A stretch of DNA of 64,000 bases, taken from Trichomonas vaginalis G3. Its lineage: Eukaryota > Parabasalia > Trichomonadida > Trichomonadidae. The stretch is from the NCBI RefSeq assembly GCF_026262505.1, contig NC_067207.1:10756082-10820081 (forward strand), in the 5' to 3' direction. The notes under the pieces were generated by a model. The model did not search any database and was not told the origin of the DNA. It saw only the letters and a list, made by a program, of their open reading frames with translations. The position numbers and the translations under genes are program-made. Shown here one piece after another: positions 27,742 through 37,325 of this stretch (position 1 is the first letter of the stretch; every line of letters starts with the position of its first letter).

Positions 27742-28622
27742 ATGAAACATTTATTTGAAGAAGTAGATGAAAAAATGAATGAAAAATCTGATAAACTCAA
27801 TAGTTCATTAATTCTTCCCTTCAGTAAGGATTATCAGTTCTGTTCAAACGGTGTGTATTTCTATTGCGGAAAAATGGGTTCGGAAAGACTTTTAATTTAA
27901 TTCGTCATATTTTAATTACTGAACGTTAGGTCAAGATTCATATTATGACCAAATCATTATATCAGCAACTTCAGATTCAATGGATTCAACAGCGAAGACG
28001 TTTATGGTAAAGTTCAGGCATCAGTAATTAAAGTTCCAGATAGCGAATTAATTTCTTTTCTTCAACAATATAAGAAGAAAGAAGAAATATTATGCAATAG
28101 TTGAATTTATACAATCAGGAATGCAAAAGACCTCGGAAGAAATGGAAAGAATTATTGATAAACATCATTTGAGACAGCAGGATGGTACGTATGATATGAA
28201 ACGATTGACAAACTACATTCTCTCAAACTTTCAAAATATCCTTTTAAAAAATATCCATCAAACACTTTATTAGTTTGTGATGATTTCGCTGGTAAAGGTT
28301 TAGTTTCAAAACCAGATTCACCATTAGCTAATTTAATTACTAAAGTCAGACATTATCACATGACTGTTGCAATACTTATGCAAACGTGGAGGTTTTTAGC
28401 TTAAACATAAAACGTTTAATTACTGATTTCGTTATATTTCAAGGTTTCTCAAAATACGATATAGAATTAATTTGGAAGCAATCAGGTATAACATTACCTT
28501 TTGATGAAATCTGGGATGCTTATAAATCACTCATTTCACCACGTTCATATTTAGAAATTCATATAATGACTAATACAATTAATGTTAAAAATATACCTTG
28601 GGAAAGACCAACATTATTTTAA
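27742..28622 (+). pseudogene. Packaging ATPase (A32/FtsK-HerA type), broken
   Basis: Segments across this span match the intact ATPase of Maverick C at 55970-56845: an N-terminal EEVDEKMNEK with KDYQFCSNGVYF, a central region with LLVCDDFAGKG-like Walker B, and a C-terminal LITDFVIFQGFSKYDIELIW. It would pump DNA into particles. Several breaks, about four. Confidence 0.7.
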
Positions 28623-28879
28623 AGCTTTATTTTTAGATGAGGTGTAGTGAATAGATTCCATCCATCTCTATCACCATTTCTGTTTATATTTTTGGTGTCA
28701 TTCATGTCCACACTTTCTGGATCAGTCAGTTTTTGAGGATAAAGATTAGAATAACTGTTTTTAATCGATGGTGCTTCACCTTTTAACGCATAAACTCTAT
28801 TACTTTCTGCATATTTAATGTTTGAACCACCAGATCCATCATTTACGTAAATAGTAAATGGTTTATAATCGATGTTCAT
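28619..28879 (-). CDS. Hypothetical Maverick protein (86 aa)
   Basis: An open frame with a Gly/Ser/Asn/Asp-rich composition (YVNDGSGGSNIKYAESNRVY; NRNGDRDGWNLFTTPH). It overlaps the 3' end of the ATPase remnant by 4 bp and its start overlaps the next frame. No family recognised. Confidence 0.5.
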   Translation of the reverse strand: MNIDYKPFTIYVNDGSGGSNIKYAESNRVYALKGEAPSIKNSYSNLYPQKLTDPESVDMNDTKNINRNGDRDGWNLFTTPHLKIKL

Positions 28880-29006
28880 ATTTCGACTTCTGCCTTTTGT
28901 TCTTATTTAACTCAACATCTTTATAAACTGCGCCCGTTTCAGTGAATTCAACAAGATTTTCATTTTCAAGTTTCACGTTTAAACCTTTATCAAAGATATT
29001 ATTCAT
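28863..29006 (-). CDS. Putative 47-aa protein
   Basis: The frame MNNIFDKGLNVKLENENLVE ends in basic NKNKRQKSKYEHRL, and overlaps the start of the next gene by 17 bp. It is head-to-head with the plus-strand gene at 29042, 35 bp apart, with a TTTTTATTCTCTAGAAA tract between. Support is its place and leader only. Confidence 0.4.
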   Translation of the reverse strand: MNNIFDKGLNVKLENENLVEFTETGAVYKDVELNKNKRQKSKYEHRL

Positions 29007-29041
29007 TTTTATAGTAATAAAAGGTTTTTATTCTCTAGAAA

Positions 29042-29649
29042 ATGAGAAGTAAATCCATCTTAGCCGGTGCGGTGAATGTTCCAATCGAACCTACATCTAA
29101 TGTTGATTCAAGAACGACAAATAATATTATAATCAAAAATTACAGTTCGGAAACTTGAAAGATAAAGAGCCAGCTAAATCCGTTAATTTAAACACAGCTT
29201 CAAACCAAACGCTAACAGTGAAGTTAAGTTAGAATATCCACCTCCATTAGAACCATAATCGTGAAGCTCAAGAAGAACTCAAAGGGTTCTCGGGCTCATT
29301 GAGCCCTAATCCTTATTCAACTATTCAAACAAATCCTTCAGATAACGTAGACCATTACCTCCTTAATTTATACCAAACAATTTTACTCAAAGACGATAAG
29401 AAGCTTTTGACAAATCTTATTAGTAAGAATCAAATAATTTTAACAAAGGAGGATTTAGAAAATATTATATCAAGAATAACAGGGAAACAGTGCTGCGGTC
29501 AGATGCCGGTATTTATGAAAATAGGTAGTATTAGAATAATCGAAACACCAGGAACTACAGGAGTTGAGTTTAAGTATAAATATTCGAATGAATACACAAA
29601 ACTTTCAACAGAATATAAACTTTGCTTGAAATATGCTTTAACGAATTAG
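29042..29649 (+). pseudogene. Relative of the CCG-motif protein of Maverick C, broken
   Basis: The C-terminal part has QCCGQMPVFMKIGSIRIIE then EFKYKYS, which parallels SCCGVSYNVIDKIYVMKGGE and LKYSFPD in the intact 52374-52952 gene. The N-terminal MRSKSILAGAVNVPI also parallels that gene's start. Unknown function; two or so breaks. Confidence 0.6.
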
Positions 29650-29681
29650 ATCGGTCAGTCAGTCAGTCAAAAAAATTCGGC

Positions 29682-29924
29682 TTAAGTCAAAAGTTTATAA
29701 TATCTATCTAAAACTTCTTCTACATTATCAAACTCATCTTCATAATGTAAGCCTAATTTAATCGATTTAGTACAGTTTTCAGAAACACAATAAACATTTG
29801 TTTTCTTCACCGACATAACTAATTCATTTGTATCATCAAACAATAATAACCATTGTTCATTATCCAGTATATATAATTCATACTTTATATTTTTAGATCT
29901 GAGTTCTCTGATAAGCTGTCGCAT
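29682..29924 (-). CDS. Hypothetical protein (80 aa)
   Basis: An open frame MRQLIRELRSKNIKYELYIL with a beta-rich middle (YILDNEQWLLLFDD). It overlaps the 3' end of the next remnant by 40 bp. No family recognised; it could be chance coding in a degraded region. Confidence 0.4.
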   Translation of the reverse strand: MRQLIRELRSKNIKYELYILDNEQWLLLFDDTNELVMSVKKTNVYCVSENCTKSIKLGLHYEDEFDNVEEVLDRYYKLLT

Positions 29925-30235
29925 TTAATATTTTCTAAAAAATCAACTTCTATAGTCATTTGAACAGGAGCTTTAATTTCAATTGGTTCGCCTTGAAAAT
30001 CAACTAATCTAAATGTCATATCTTTTAAATGGTGTGGTTGAATTCGAACCCATTTTCCTTCGTGCCTTAATAAAATCGGAAAATTAGGCATGAATACAGA
30101 ATTAACGGCGTAACAGAACGATTTATATTCTATAACAGAATTTTTATTATTAACTCCTGAAATTCCTGTTACATTACTTATTTTTGATTCAACATATAAA
30201 CAGTTTCCATAACATATGTAGGGTGCAGATTTCAT
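29885..30235 (-). pseudogene. Minor jelly-roll-like protein, C-terminal fragment
   Basis: MKSAPYICYGNCLYVESKI closely matches an internal stretch of 44061-44705 (MKSVPYVCYGNCLYIESKI). Its end (MTFRLVDFQGEPIEI) matches the C-terminal LVDANFVPVKL of 52957-53745. Only the C-terminal portion is present, and the sequence style changes at 30240, so this marks a junction inside Maverick B. Confidence 0.65.
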
Positions 30236-30256
30236 TTCAATTATATATTTTTGATT

Positions 30257-30520
30257 TCAATAGAAGATTTCACTAATGAACTCACTCTTCTTCTTGGCAT
30301 AGATATTGTAAAGGTCCAACATATTTTCACCAGGAGGTGAGAGATTGAATGTTACCCATGTGTTATCTTTAGCAGTTCCAGGTTGTGATGGAATTTTTGC
30401 GTCAGAATATTTTCTATTAGTGTCACCAATTTGAACTGAATTGTCTATGATATCGAAATATGAGCGAATCTGATGAATATGCTCTGCTGGAGTAAATTCG
30501 TTTAGCTGTTCGTTCTGCAT
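30257..30520 (-). CDS. Hypothetical Maverick protein (87 aa)
   Basis: An open frame MQNEQLNEFTPAEHIHQIRS with a helical N-terminus and a PPGENMLDLYNIYAKKK end. Its start follows GATATTTTTATCTGAAGTAAA, one of the best examples of the shared promoter-like tract. No family recognised. Confidence 0.55.
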   Translation of the reverse strand: MQNEQLNEFTPAEHIHQIRSYFDIIDNSVQIGDTNRKYSDAKIPSQPGTAKDNTWVTFNLSPPGENMLDLYNIYAKKKSEFISEIFY

Positions 30521-30547
30521 GTATTTACTTCAGATAAAAATATCTAT

Positions 30548-30975
30548 TTACTTCATTATTCTCACTCTTCTTCTTGGCATTCGTGGTGGAAGTTGTTTCT
30601 TGACATTTTCAATGAACTGTACATTCTCTTTTGTCTCAACTTCTTTCACTGGCGGGTCAGGATTCTTTGACTCGGTTTGTTTTTCAATGAAATTCACGAA
30701 CTTTGCAATAAGCTCTTGGTTCGTTATTGAAAGTACATCTGGCTTCTTTTCTTCTGGTTCTATTGACTTTTCAGTTTGAATAGAAGGCTTAACATGGGCT
30801 TCGCCCTCGGTGCCATGCACCTTAATGTGTCGCTTTCTGCATTCGCTAATGGAACCTTTCTTTTTCTTACGTATATTTTACCATCTTTACTCTGACTTAC
30901 GTAATAGAAAGGATGTTGTATTCCTCTGGCGTCATTTAATATAATAGACTCTCGCTCTGATTTTGACAAGCTCAT
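30548..30975 (-). pseudogene. DG-RK family protein, broken
   Basis: The N-terminal part has HPFYYVSQSKDGKIYVRKRK, the family core. The C-terminal part is Glu/Pro/Lys-rich and ends in LPPRMPRRRVRIMK. About one break. It is head-to-head with 31021. Confidence 0.65.
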
Positions 30976-31020
30976 TTTACATCGGTTAAAGTTTTAATTT
31001 TGTTTTTTATCTGCAGTCAA

Positions 31021-31281
31021 ATGACTCAGACAAGCCCTACGGACAAGACCCAAGGGGTCATAGATGTTGAAGCATTGAAGAAAGAAATTCGTGAGCAAAT
31101 TTTATCCGAACTGAAGGAACAAAAACAAGAACAAAAGCCAGAGAGACCAAAGAGAAAACTTAGTGAAAAACAACTTGCTGCATTAGCTGCTGGAAGACAA
31201 AAGAACCCACGTTTGCTGGCGAAGAAAGCTAGAGAAGAAGCTGAAGCAAAAGCTAAAGAAGCTGAAGCAAAGAAAGAGTAA
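31021..31281 (+). CDS. Lys/Glu/Ala-rich small protein (86 aa)
   Basis: The ATG at 31021 follows GTTTTTTATCTGCAGTCAA, the shared promoter-like tract. A charged helix (VEALKKEIREQILSELKEQK) is followed by KLSEKQLAALAAGRQKNP, an AAGR-type motif found in DNA-binding AT-hook-like or HU-like tails of some viruses, then an Ala/Glu/Lys coiled coil. Possibly a nucleoprotein; inference only. Confidence 0.6.
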   Translation: MTQTSPTDKTQGVIDVEALKKEIREQILSELKEQKQEQKPERPKRKLSEKQLAALAAGRQKNPRLLAKKAREEAEAKAKEAEAKKE

Positions 31282-31305
31282 ATGGTTTATTTTTATCCGA
31301 ATTAA

Positions 31306-32162
31306 ATGTATAGACAAATACCTTTATCTGTTGCGTTCAGTAGTGAAAACCCTGACGTCAAAATAAAGGGGAACAGAGTAACGTTTAAGTTTCCAACAGA
31401 CTGGATTGTGAACATAAATGAAGAGAAGTACATTGGCATAACATCTATGTATATAACACGTGCTTTCAGAAAGGTTGACTTTATACTTCAAGTCGAGATA
31501 GAAAATGACGAACAGTCTTTAAGCGCCCAAAACATTCACATATACAAATACTTTAAAGACGATACAACATTGTTGCAATGTATGATTTCATTTAATGAGA
31601 TGTTCGAGAAAAAGTTCAACATTGAAGTACAAACTTTACAGCCTTTACGTGAGTTTCTTGCACAACTGAAAGAAGAAGGTAGTCGCCACAACTTATAGAC
31701 TTTCATTATGAATTTAATGAAAATGAAGATGGAACTCATGACTGTCAGTTTGTTATATATTCACCATTCAATGAAGTAGCTAAAAAGAAAGAAAATCCAT
31801 TACGTATAAGATTTCAAATCTCTGAACCAAGTGATGATTTCAAGAATGTTTTCAATTATGATGCAATGCTTCCGAGGAAAAATGAATTTTCAAAGATTGT
31901 AACACCTGGCATTTGGGATAGAAAGCAAGCTATATTATATTCAAACTTAAGTAAGGGAGTTGAAAATGAGTTCATTGGTCATACAAGAACTTCACCACTT
32001 CCTAACCCTAAATACTATAAATTAACTGGCTTCAATCGTGAGTTTTGGATAGACATGTTCTCCACTCATGACCATAACTGCCCAGTGTTCTTACCTCCAG
32101 ACCATAAGGACTGTCTCTACATTGAAGCACAACTCTTAAACTCTACCATCGCAGTATTGTAA
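31306..32162 (+). pseudogene. Minor capsid (penton-like) protein, broken
   Basis: VTFKFPTDWIVNINEEKYIG and the C-terminal FLPPDHKDCLYIEAQLL place it in the penton-like family. The ATG follows TTTATTTTTATCCGAATTAA, a clear example of the promoter-like tract. About one or two breaks. Confidence 0.65.
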
Positions 32163-32212
32163 AATCTACGCTAGTTTTATTTTTTTCTGAAAATTTTATT
32201 TGAGTGAAAGGC

Positions 32213-32779
32213 ATGGAAGGTGAAGGACATTGGCAAACACTCGAACATGACAATGACTATGAAATCTTTTCAGAGTACCCTTATCCAATTAGACGTATAA
32301 GCAATAAAAGAGTTGTTAGTGAGTTTGACCAAGGAGATGGTTATATTTGTGTAAATTTAAACAAACACAAGCTGATGAAACATAGAATAGTTGCAGAAAC
32401 TTTCATTCCGAACCCTGAAGGACTTCGTGAAGTAGACCATATAAACAGAGACAGAGGAGACTTTCATATCTCGAACTTAAGATGGACGACAAGAAGAGAA
32501 AACATGAGAAATATTTCTGGTTCAAATGGCTATTGGTTTGACATTGTTGACTCTCTTCCTGAAGACGCTGTTGAAATTATACAATACTCATATCACACGT
32601 TAGAGAACTACTACTATGTCCCAAGTGAAGATGCCTTTTACTATTTCATGGGAACTCAATACAGACGAATGAATGTCTTAAGACAGTATAACAAAGATTA
32701 TATAAACATTACAGATGTAGAAGGAAGAAGAACAAAGCTGTCTATTGCAAAGTTTAAGAGAGACAATGGTTATACATAA
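32213..32779 (+). CDS. NUMOD4/HNH endonuclease (188 aa)
   Basis: The ATG at 32213 opens MEGEGHWQTLEHDNDYEIFS, a NUMOD4-like segment, then GYICVNLNKHKLMKHRIVAE and the HNH core with VDHINRDRGDFHISNLRWTT. The C-terminal half is a target-recognition region shared with the broken genes in Mavericks A and C (HTLENYYYVPSEDAFYY). It would nick or cut DNA. The frame reads whole. It is followed by a mini-hairpin pair. Confidence 0.85.
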   Translation: MEGEGHWQTLEHDNDYEIFSEYPYPIRRISNKRVVSEFDQGDGYICVNLNKHKLMKHRIVAETFIPNPEGLREVDHINRDRGDFHISNLRWTTRRENMRNISGSNGYWFDIVDSLPEDAVEIIQYSYHTLENYYYVPSEDAFYYFMGTQYRRMNVLRQYNKDYINITDVEGRRTKLSIAKFKRDNGYT

Positions 32780-32802
32780 ATGACAAAAATATATGACCTC
32801 AT

Positions 32803-32827
32803 GGGCTTCGCCCTTGCCGCTAGCGGC
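32803..32827. terminator. Paired mini-hairpins after the HNH gene
   Basis: GGGCTTCGCCC followed by GCCGC-TA-GCGGC, then a T-rich tract. It lies 24 bp after the stop codon of the HNH gene in a region otherwise rich in A/T. Confidence 0.6.
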
Positions 32828-32922
32828 TTATTTTTATCACGAATGACCTCATTGCTGACAAAAATAAATGACCTCAGAACTTCAACTTACGAATAAAGCT
32901 TGTTTTAGTCGTTATTGAGAAG

Positions 32923-35900
32923 TTAAACTTTCTTCAAAGCAAGGTTGACATGACTTACATAAGTCAAATCCAATCTCTTGACCGTCATAAGTGCTTTGTA
33001 AAGTTTCATTAAACTGAACTCAGAGTCTTTGTCATATGTTCCAACAGGTATGTGAATGTTCTTATCTTCATTGTAATAGCATTGTATAGCTTCAGGAAAC
33101 ATTTCATTTGCTGTTAAAGCAAGGACGTCTTGTTTGACACCTTTGCAACGTGCATGGAATGCAACTTCATTTAAATCGTTAGTGAGTAAGTCTATGTAGG
33201 TCTTCTTTCCACAAAATATTGACTTGTATGCTAAACTTTGTTTTCCAGGTGTTATTTCTGCGAAGTCAGAATGAAATTGACCAAGGTTCTTTCCTATAAG
33301 TTCGCGACCGTATCTCTTCTTAAACTCTGCTGCAAGCTTTGGTATGTCTTCATTGAAAATATGCATGCTATCACAGTCCTGGTAAAATATTTGAAGTCCC
33401 ATATCTTCAGCAGTACAGAATACTTCACACATTATTCTCTTCGACATAGATAGATATTAACACCAAGTGGACAGAAGTTAAAGTGTCTGCAAATGCTTTT
33501 CGTTAGCTTGAAAATAGTTTTATCTGAACCATCCAAACCTTCGAACTTCACTATATGGTTGTAGTTTCTGATGGCATATCTTATAGCATCTTTGTCATTT
33601 ACTATGGTTATTTTTGACTCAATAGGAGATAGAATAGTTTTGCCATAAATACTGTTCAGAATGAGCTTTATATTTTCTTGCAAAGGATTTCCTTCTTTCT
33701 TATACTTTAACCTTAACTCAAACAACTTCTTTACTTCATCTCTTATTCTAATATCTCTGTTTCCATCGTAATAGTATCCTTGCAACACTTCACATTTGAC
33801 ACCTTGATATTTTATGAGGTCTTGTAATGTTATATGGTCAACATACATTAAACAGCAAGTGTTTGAACTTCTGGGAACGTTAAGTTCTGGATTTAGTTCA
33901 GGGTCACAAACTATTAAAGGAAAGTGTCTATGTATTCCAATCTCTGTTATCTTAATGAGAACAAAGAAGCCAGACATAAACTTTTCACCAATGGGTTCCT
34001 TTTGGTCGTCATCGAATAAATGTCTCATGAGATACTCTGTGCTTAACATTTCTTTCTTCATAACCTTTGGAATACCTTCTAAAGTATAAAGTCTTGCTAT
34101 AGCTGATGGATATAATGAAACAGCGTCGAAATCAGCAATGAGTTTCTTTTCGCTCTTTTGTTTCATGTTATCTGACAGCATACATCTTCCACCTTGAATA
34201 CAGCGTGAAATAAATTCTCTTGGTTTATTTGAGAGGTCATATAAATTTCCATTCGGGAAGTACACTCTGTTCTCAAACAATTTGTTAGCAATAGAACAAA
34301 TACTAACGTAGTCATAAACGTTTAAATCAAATTCTTTTAATATATCATTGCGGAACTTAACAAAACCTTCTCTTAAAATTCTTACATCTTGTTTGCAATA
34401 AAATGTGCTATACTTTTCTAAGTCGAAGTGGTTTTCATCTATTCTGCAACCTTTGATGGAATCTATGTTTTTCATGAACGTATCAATATCTTTTACAAAC
34501 TTACACGCTTCAGAAATGACACCAGTTCTGTTGTCATTTGCTAATAAAGAGCTTGAATAATATTGATACGGAAATACTTCCTTTTCACCACACTGCAAAT
34601 GAAACATTTCAGGAAATAGTTTAAGCTTCTTATTTATAACAGTGTATGAATCTTTAATAATGATTGCTTTACCTTTATATATTCCCGTTATCTGCATTGT
34701 TCGTGAACCTTTAATGATGGGAGTTCCTTTCACTTCTGTCATGTGTCTTAAGATGAAGTTTATATCATAACTGAGGTTATGGAAATATATTAAACTCTTG
34801 TCAGGAAGTCGTTCCAAAAATTCTGTTGCACAGTTCTGACCCCAAATGCTTTCACTCACTGAACCATCTTCACTGTCATAACAAATGTTAAAGCTTTATG
34901 AACTCCATCAGTGCTACATTCAAAGTCAGCAAAGAAAACGTGCTCAGGAATGAACTTGCACTTATTTTTATTTACTTCTTTTGACTCGGCTTTCTTCTTC
35001 AGTTGTACACAATACTTTGGAGCATATGTCAAATCTTTAAATGGTGCAAGGTTCTGTTTATATAAGTCAGTCGTATATGTGAAAAGTTCTCCATAAGAAA
35101 TAGGTTCGAAATATTTGCACTCCCACAATGTTTTCATAACATCCCATAACGGTGTTGTTCTATCATAACGAACTACATATTTGTTCTCTCTCTTTGTATA
35201 AATCTTCATCTGTTTCTCAATGTTCATTCCACCACACTCCTTCAAGATTTCTATATAGTTGCGAATGAAATATGTTGTCATTGGTAATCTTTCATTTAGC
35301 ATGTAGTGGTCTTCAACAAGAAGTAAGTCAAGAGTTCTAACAGTTTCACATTCTTTTGGTATGTATCTCTTTATTTCATTATGTCTTGAGTCATTGAAGT
35401 AACCAATGGTAACATTAAATGCTATACCTGTTGCGTCAGAAATTTCTTGTACTTTACTTTGAGGAAAGTCTCTAACACGAATGACTTCTCTCATGTGGTC
35501 AATAGTTTCTTCATTTACTCCAGCCTGAATGCAAGCATAAACGAAGCAGTTATCTTCTGTCATAAGTGTTGCAGTTCTTTTGTTCAGTTCATTGAAGATT
35601 TGGTAGCGTTCAAGATTTATAGGTAATGTGCAAAGATACTTCCAGAACTGACCGCTTCTCTTCTTATAAAACTTCTTTAAAGCCTTCATATTCTGTTAAA
35701 TCATACATCTTTATTTCAGTAAGATTCTTTATGTTTGTCAAGAAGAAGTCATAGTGCATTTCAACAATACCTGCAGCATTTGCTTCTATCTCTGATATAA
35801 AGTTCTCCTTCAAGAGCTGATGTAGTAATGTTCCAATATTATTGAGGTTTAACGTAGAACATTCATACTTTCCACCAAGTTTATAACATACCATCCATCT

Positions 35901-36032
35901 CTGTTGGGAGTTTATTTTAATCTTCTCTAAGAGTCTCATGAAAACCTTACCGAAATGTTTGTGTAAGTAGTCTCTGTTTGGTTCATAAAGCTTCGATGTT
36001 AAAGTCAATGAGTCTATTGCCTGTCTTAACAT
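32923..36032 (-). pseudogene. Maverick family-B DNA polymerase, broken
   Basis: A protein-primed-type PolB. The N-terminal region has an OTU-like EDNCFVYACIQAGV. The exonuclease has FFADFECSTDG (ExoI), FHNLSYDINFI (ExoII) and YCKQDVRIL (ExoIII). The polymerase has ADFDAVSLYPS (motif A), LILNSIYGKT (motif B) and FYQDCDSMHIF (motif C). It would copy the linear element from a terminal protein. About three breaks. Confidence 0.9.
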
Positions 36033-36059
36033 TCCTCTTCCTATTCTCCTTCATCTTCT

Positions 36060-36281
36060 TTAACCATCTCTCACCTTCTTTGGTTTGTCGTCAATGGAAC
36101 GAATGACATCGTTAGCTTTGCGAACTTGTTCTATAGCGCTCTTAAACATCTCTCTTCTCTGTTGTTTCAGTGTGTCGTCTCTTCTTCTTGTTTCACCAAC
36201 GTTTGCATTTGTTATGTCAAACATTTCTCTTCTTACTTCATGAGGTACTGAATGTCTATGATATAAGTCAAGCAACGTCAT
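36060..36281 (-). CDS. Small basic protein next to PolB (73 aa)
   Basis: An open frame MTLLDLYHRHSVPHEVRREM, rich in Arg and Lys, helical. It lies 28 bp upstream of PolB in the same direction and overlaps the previous gene's stop by 14 bp. A candidate terminal-protein or accessory factor by position alone. Confidence 0.5.
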   Translation of the reverse strand: MTLLDLYHRHSVPHEVRREMFDITNANVGETRRRDDTLKQQRREMFKSAIEQVRKANDVIRSIDDKPKKVRDG

Positions 36282-36495
36282 TTAAAGGAAATGCTCTTGC
36301 ATGGACTTCGTCCTCGCCGCGTTGCGGCTTTATGAACTCATGAATTCTATCATAACTTATTGCACCATTATAGTCATTGAGGATGTCAGCGAGTGCTTTT
36401 TTGTTTGTTGCGTAATGCTTTGCAACATCTATATTAGCTTCTGTAAGAAGTTGTTTTATTTCCGAGTGTTCTAACTTAGACAACTTCCGATACAT
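36268..36495 (-). CDS. Small helical protein (75 aa)
   Basis: First useful ATG at 36495 (MYRKLSKLEHSEIKQLLTEA). Helical with a SAP-like pattern (IKQLLTEANIDVAKHYATNK...LADILNDY), which may bind DNA; this is a guess. The C-terminal codons contain a mini-hairpin pair (GGACTTCGTCC and GCCGC...GCGGC). Confidence 0.5.
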   Translation of the reverse strand: MYRKLSKLEHSEIKQLLTEANIDVAKHYATNKKALADILNDYNGAISYDRIHEFIKPQRGEDEVHARAFPLNDVA

Positions 36496-36584
36496 CTTTA
36501 GTAGGAAATAAAAAATATTTTTTGAAAAAATTAGATTAGATTTTTTTAAGTTATTTTTCAAAATAATTTAATATTTTTATTTTA

Positions 36585-37058
36585 ATGAAACACATGCAAG
36601 ATTGCAAGTTCTTTTCATACAATGCTCTCGCTACTGCCATCAAGAATGAGTTCAATAATGCTTCAAATGTTAATGTTATCTTTAACAAGAAGTTTGTGAA
36701 AGAATCTAAGTTTGGTCAGTATGTCAGACCATTAGCTATCGTCATTGACCGCAAACGTTATACTTCACAAGAGTTAGCAGTAGTTTTGAAACAAAAGAAT
36801 TTCTTCGTGAATGCCAAAGATACTCATTATACTGTCATAAAGAACTCTAACGTTGACTTCTTCAGTATTGCTTTAAATCTTTCCGAACAGAAAGAATATA
36901 AGAAAGGTGAAACAAATGTGAAATATTATCCTTCATCTCTGAAGACAATAACGAACAAAGATGTTATACAGAAATTCTTACCAAAGGTTGAAGAAGCTTC
37001 TATTGACATTGACGAAGGAAGTGAAATGGTTGAAGAAATTGACCCTGACGTTATTTGA
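36585..37058 (+). CDS. Maverick protein ending in acidic tail (157 aa)
   Basis: The frame MKHMQDCKFFSYNALATAIK is basic in the middle (FVKESKFGQYVRPLAIVIDR) and ends with an acidic tail (IDIDEGSEMVEEIDPDVI). The neighbour of the helicase in Maverick C, 55045-55464, has the same layout and a similar end (IDIDPEMF), so both may be one family, perhaps a DNA-binding replication factor. Confidence 0.6.
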   Translation: MKHMQDCKFFSYNALATAIKNEFNNASNVNVIFNKKFVKESKFGQYVRPLAIVIDRKRYTSQELAVVLKQKNFFVNAKDTHYTVIKNSNVDFFSIALNLSEQKEYKKGETNVKYYPSSLKTITNKDVIQKFLPKVEEASIDIDEGSEMVEEIDPDVI

Positions 37059-37061
37059 GCA

Positions 37062-37300
37062 AAAATATATTTTTGAAGAACTGAAGGTGTAACCACGTCA
37101 CCATGTGTCACCTGGTTAATTAACTTCTTTTAAAAATGATGACAGCATGACATTTAGACAACAGGTACGAAAGGAGGAAGGCATTTATGAATTATTTTTG
37201 AAGAACTGAAGGTGTCACCACGTCACCATGTGTCACCTGGTTAATTAACTTCTTTTAAAAAGTGTGACAACATGACATTTAGACAACAGCATGGGTTGAA
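37062..37300. repeat. 118-bp tandem duplication, left arm of an inverted repeat
   Basis: Two tandem copies carrying ACCACGTCACCATGTGTCAC, GGTTAATTAACTTC and GACATTTAGACAACAG. The same sequence in reverse orientation lies at 39700-39790. Together they bracket the primase-helicase gene. Confidence 0.8.
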
Positions 37301-37325
37301 TGCAAAAATAAATTCCAATCATACT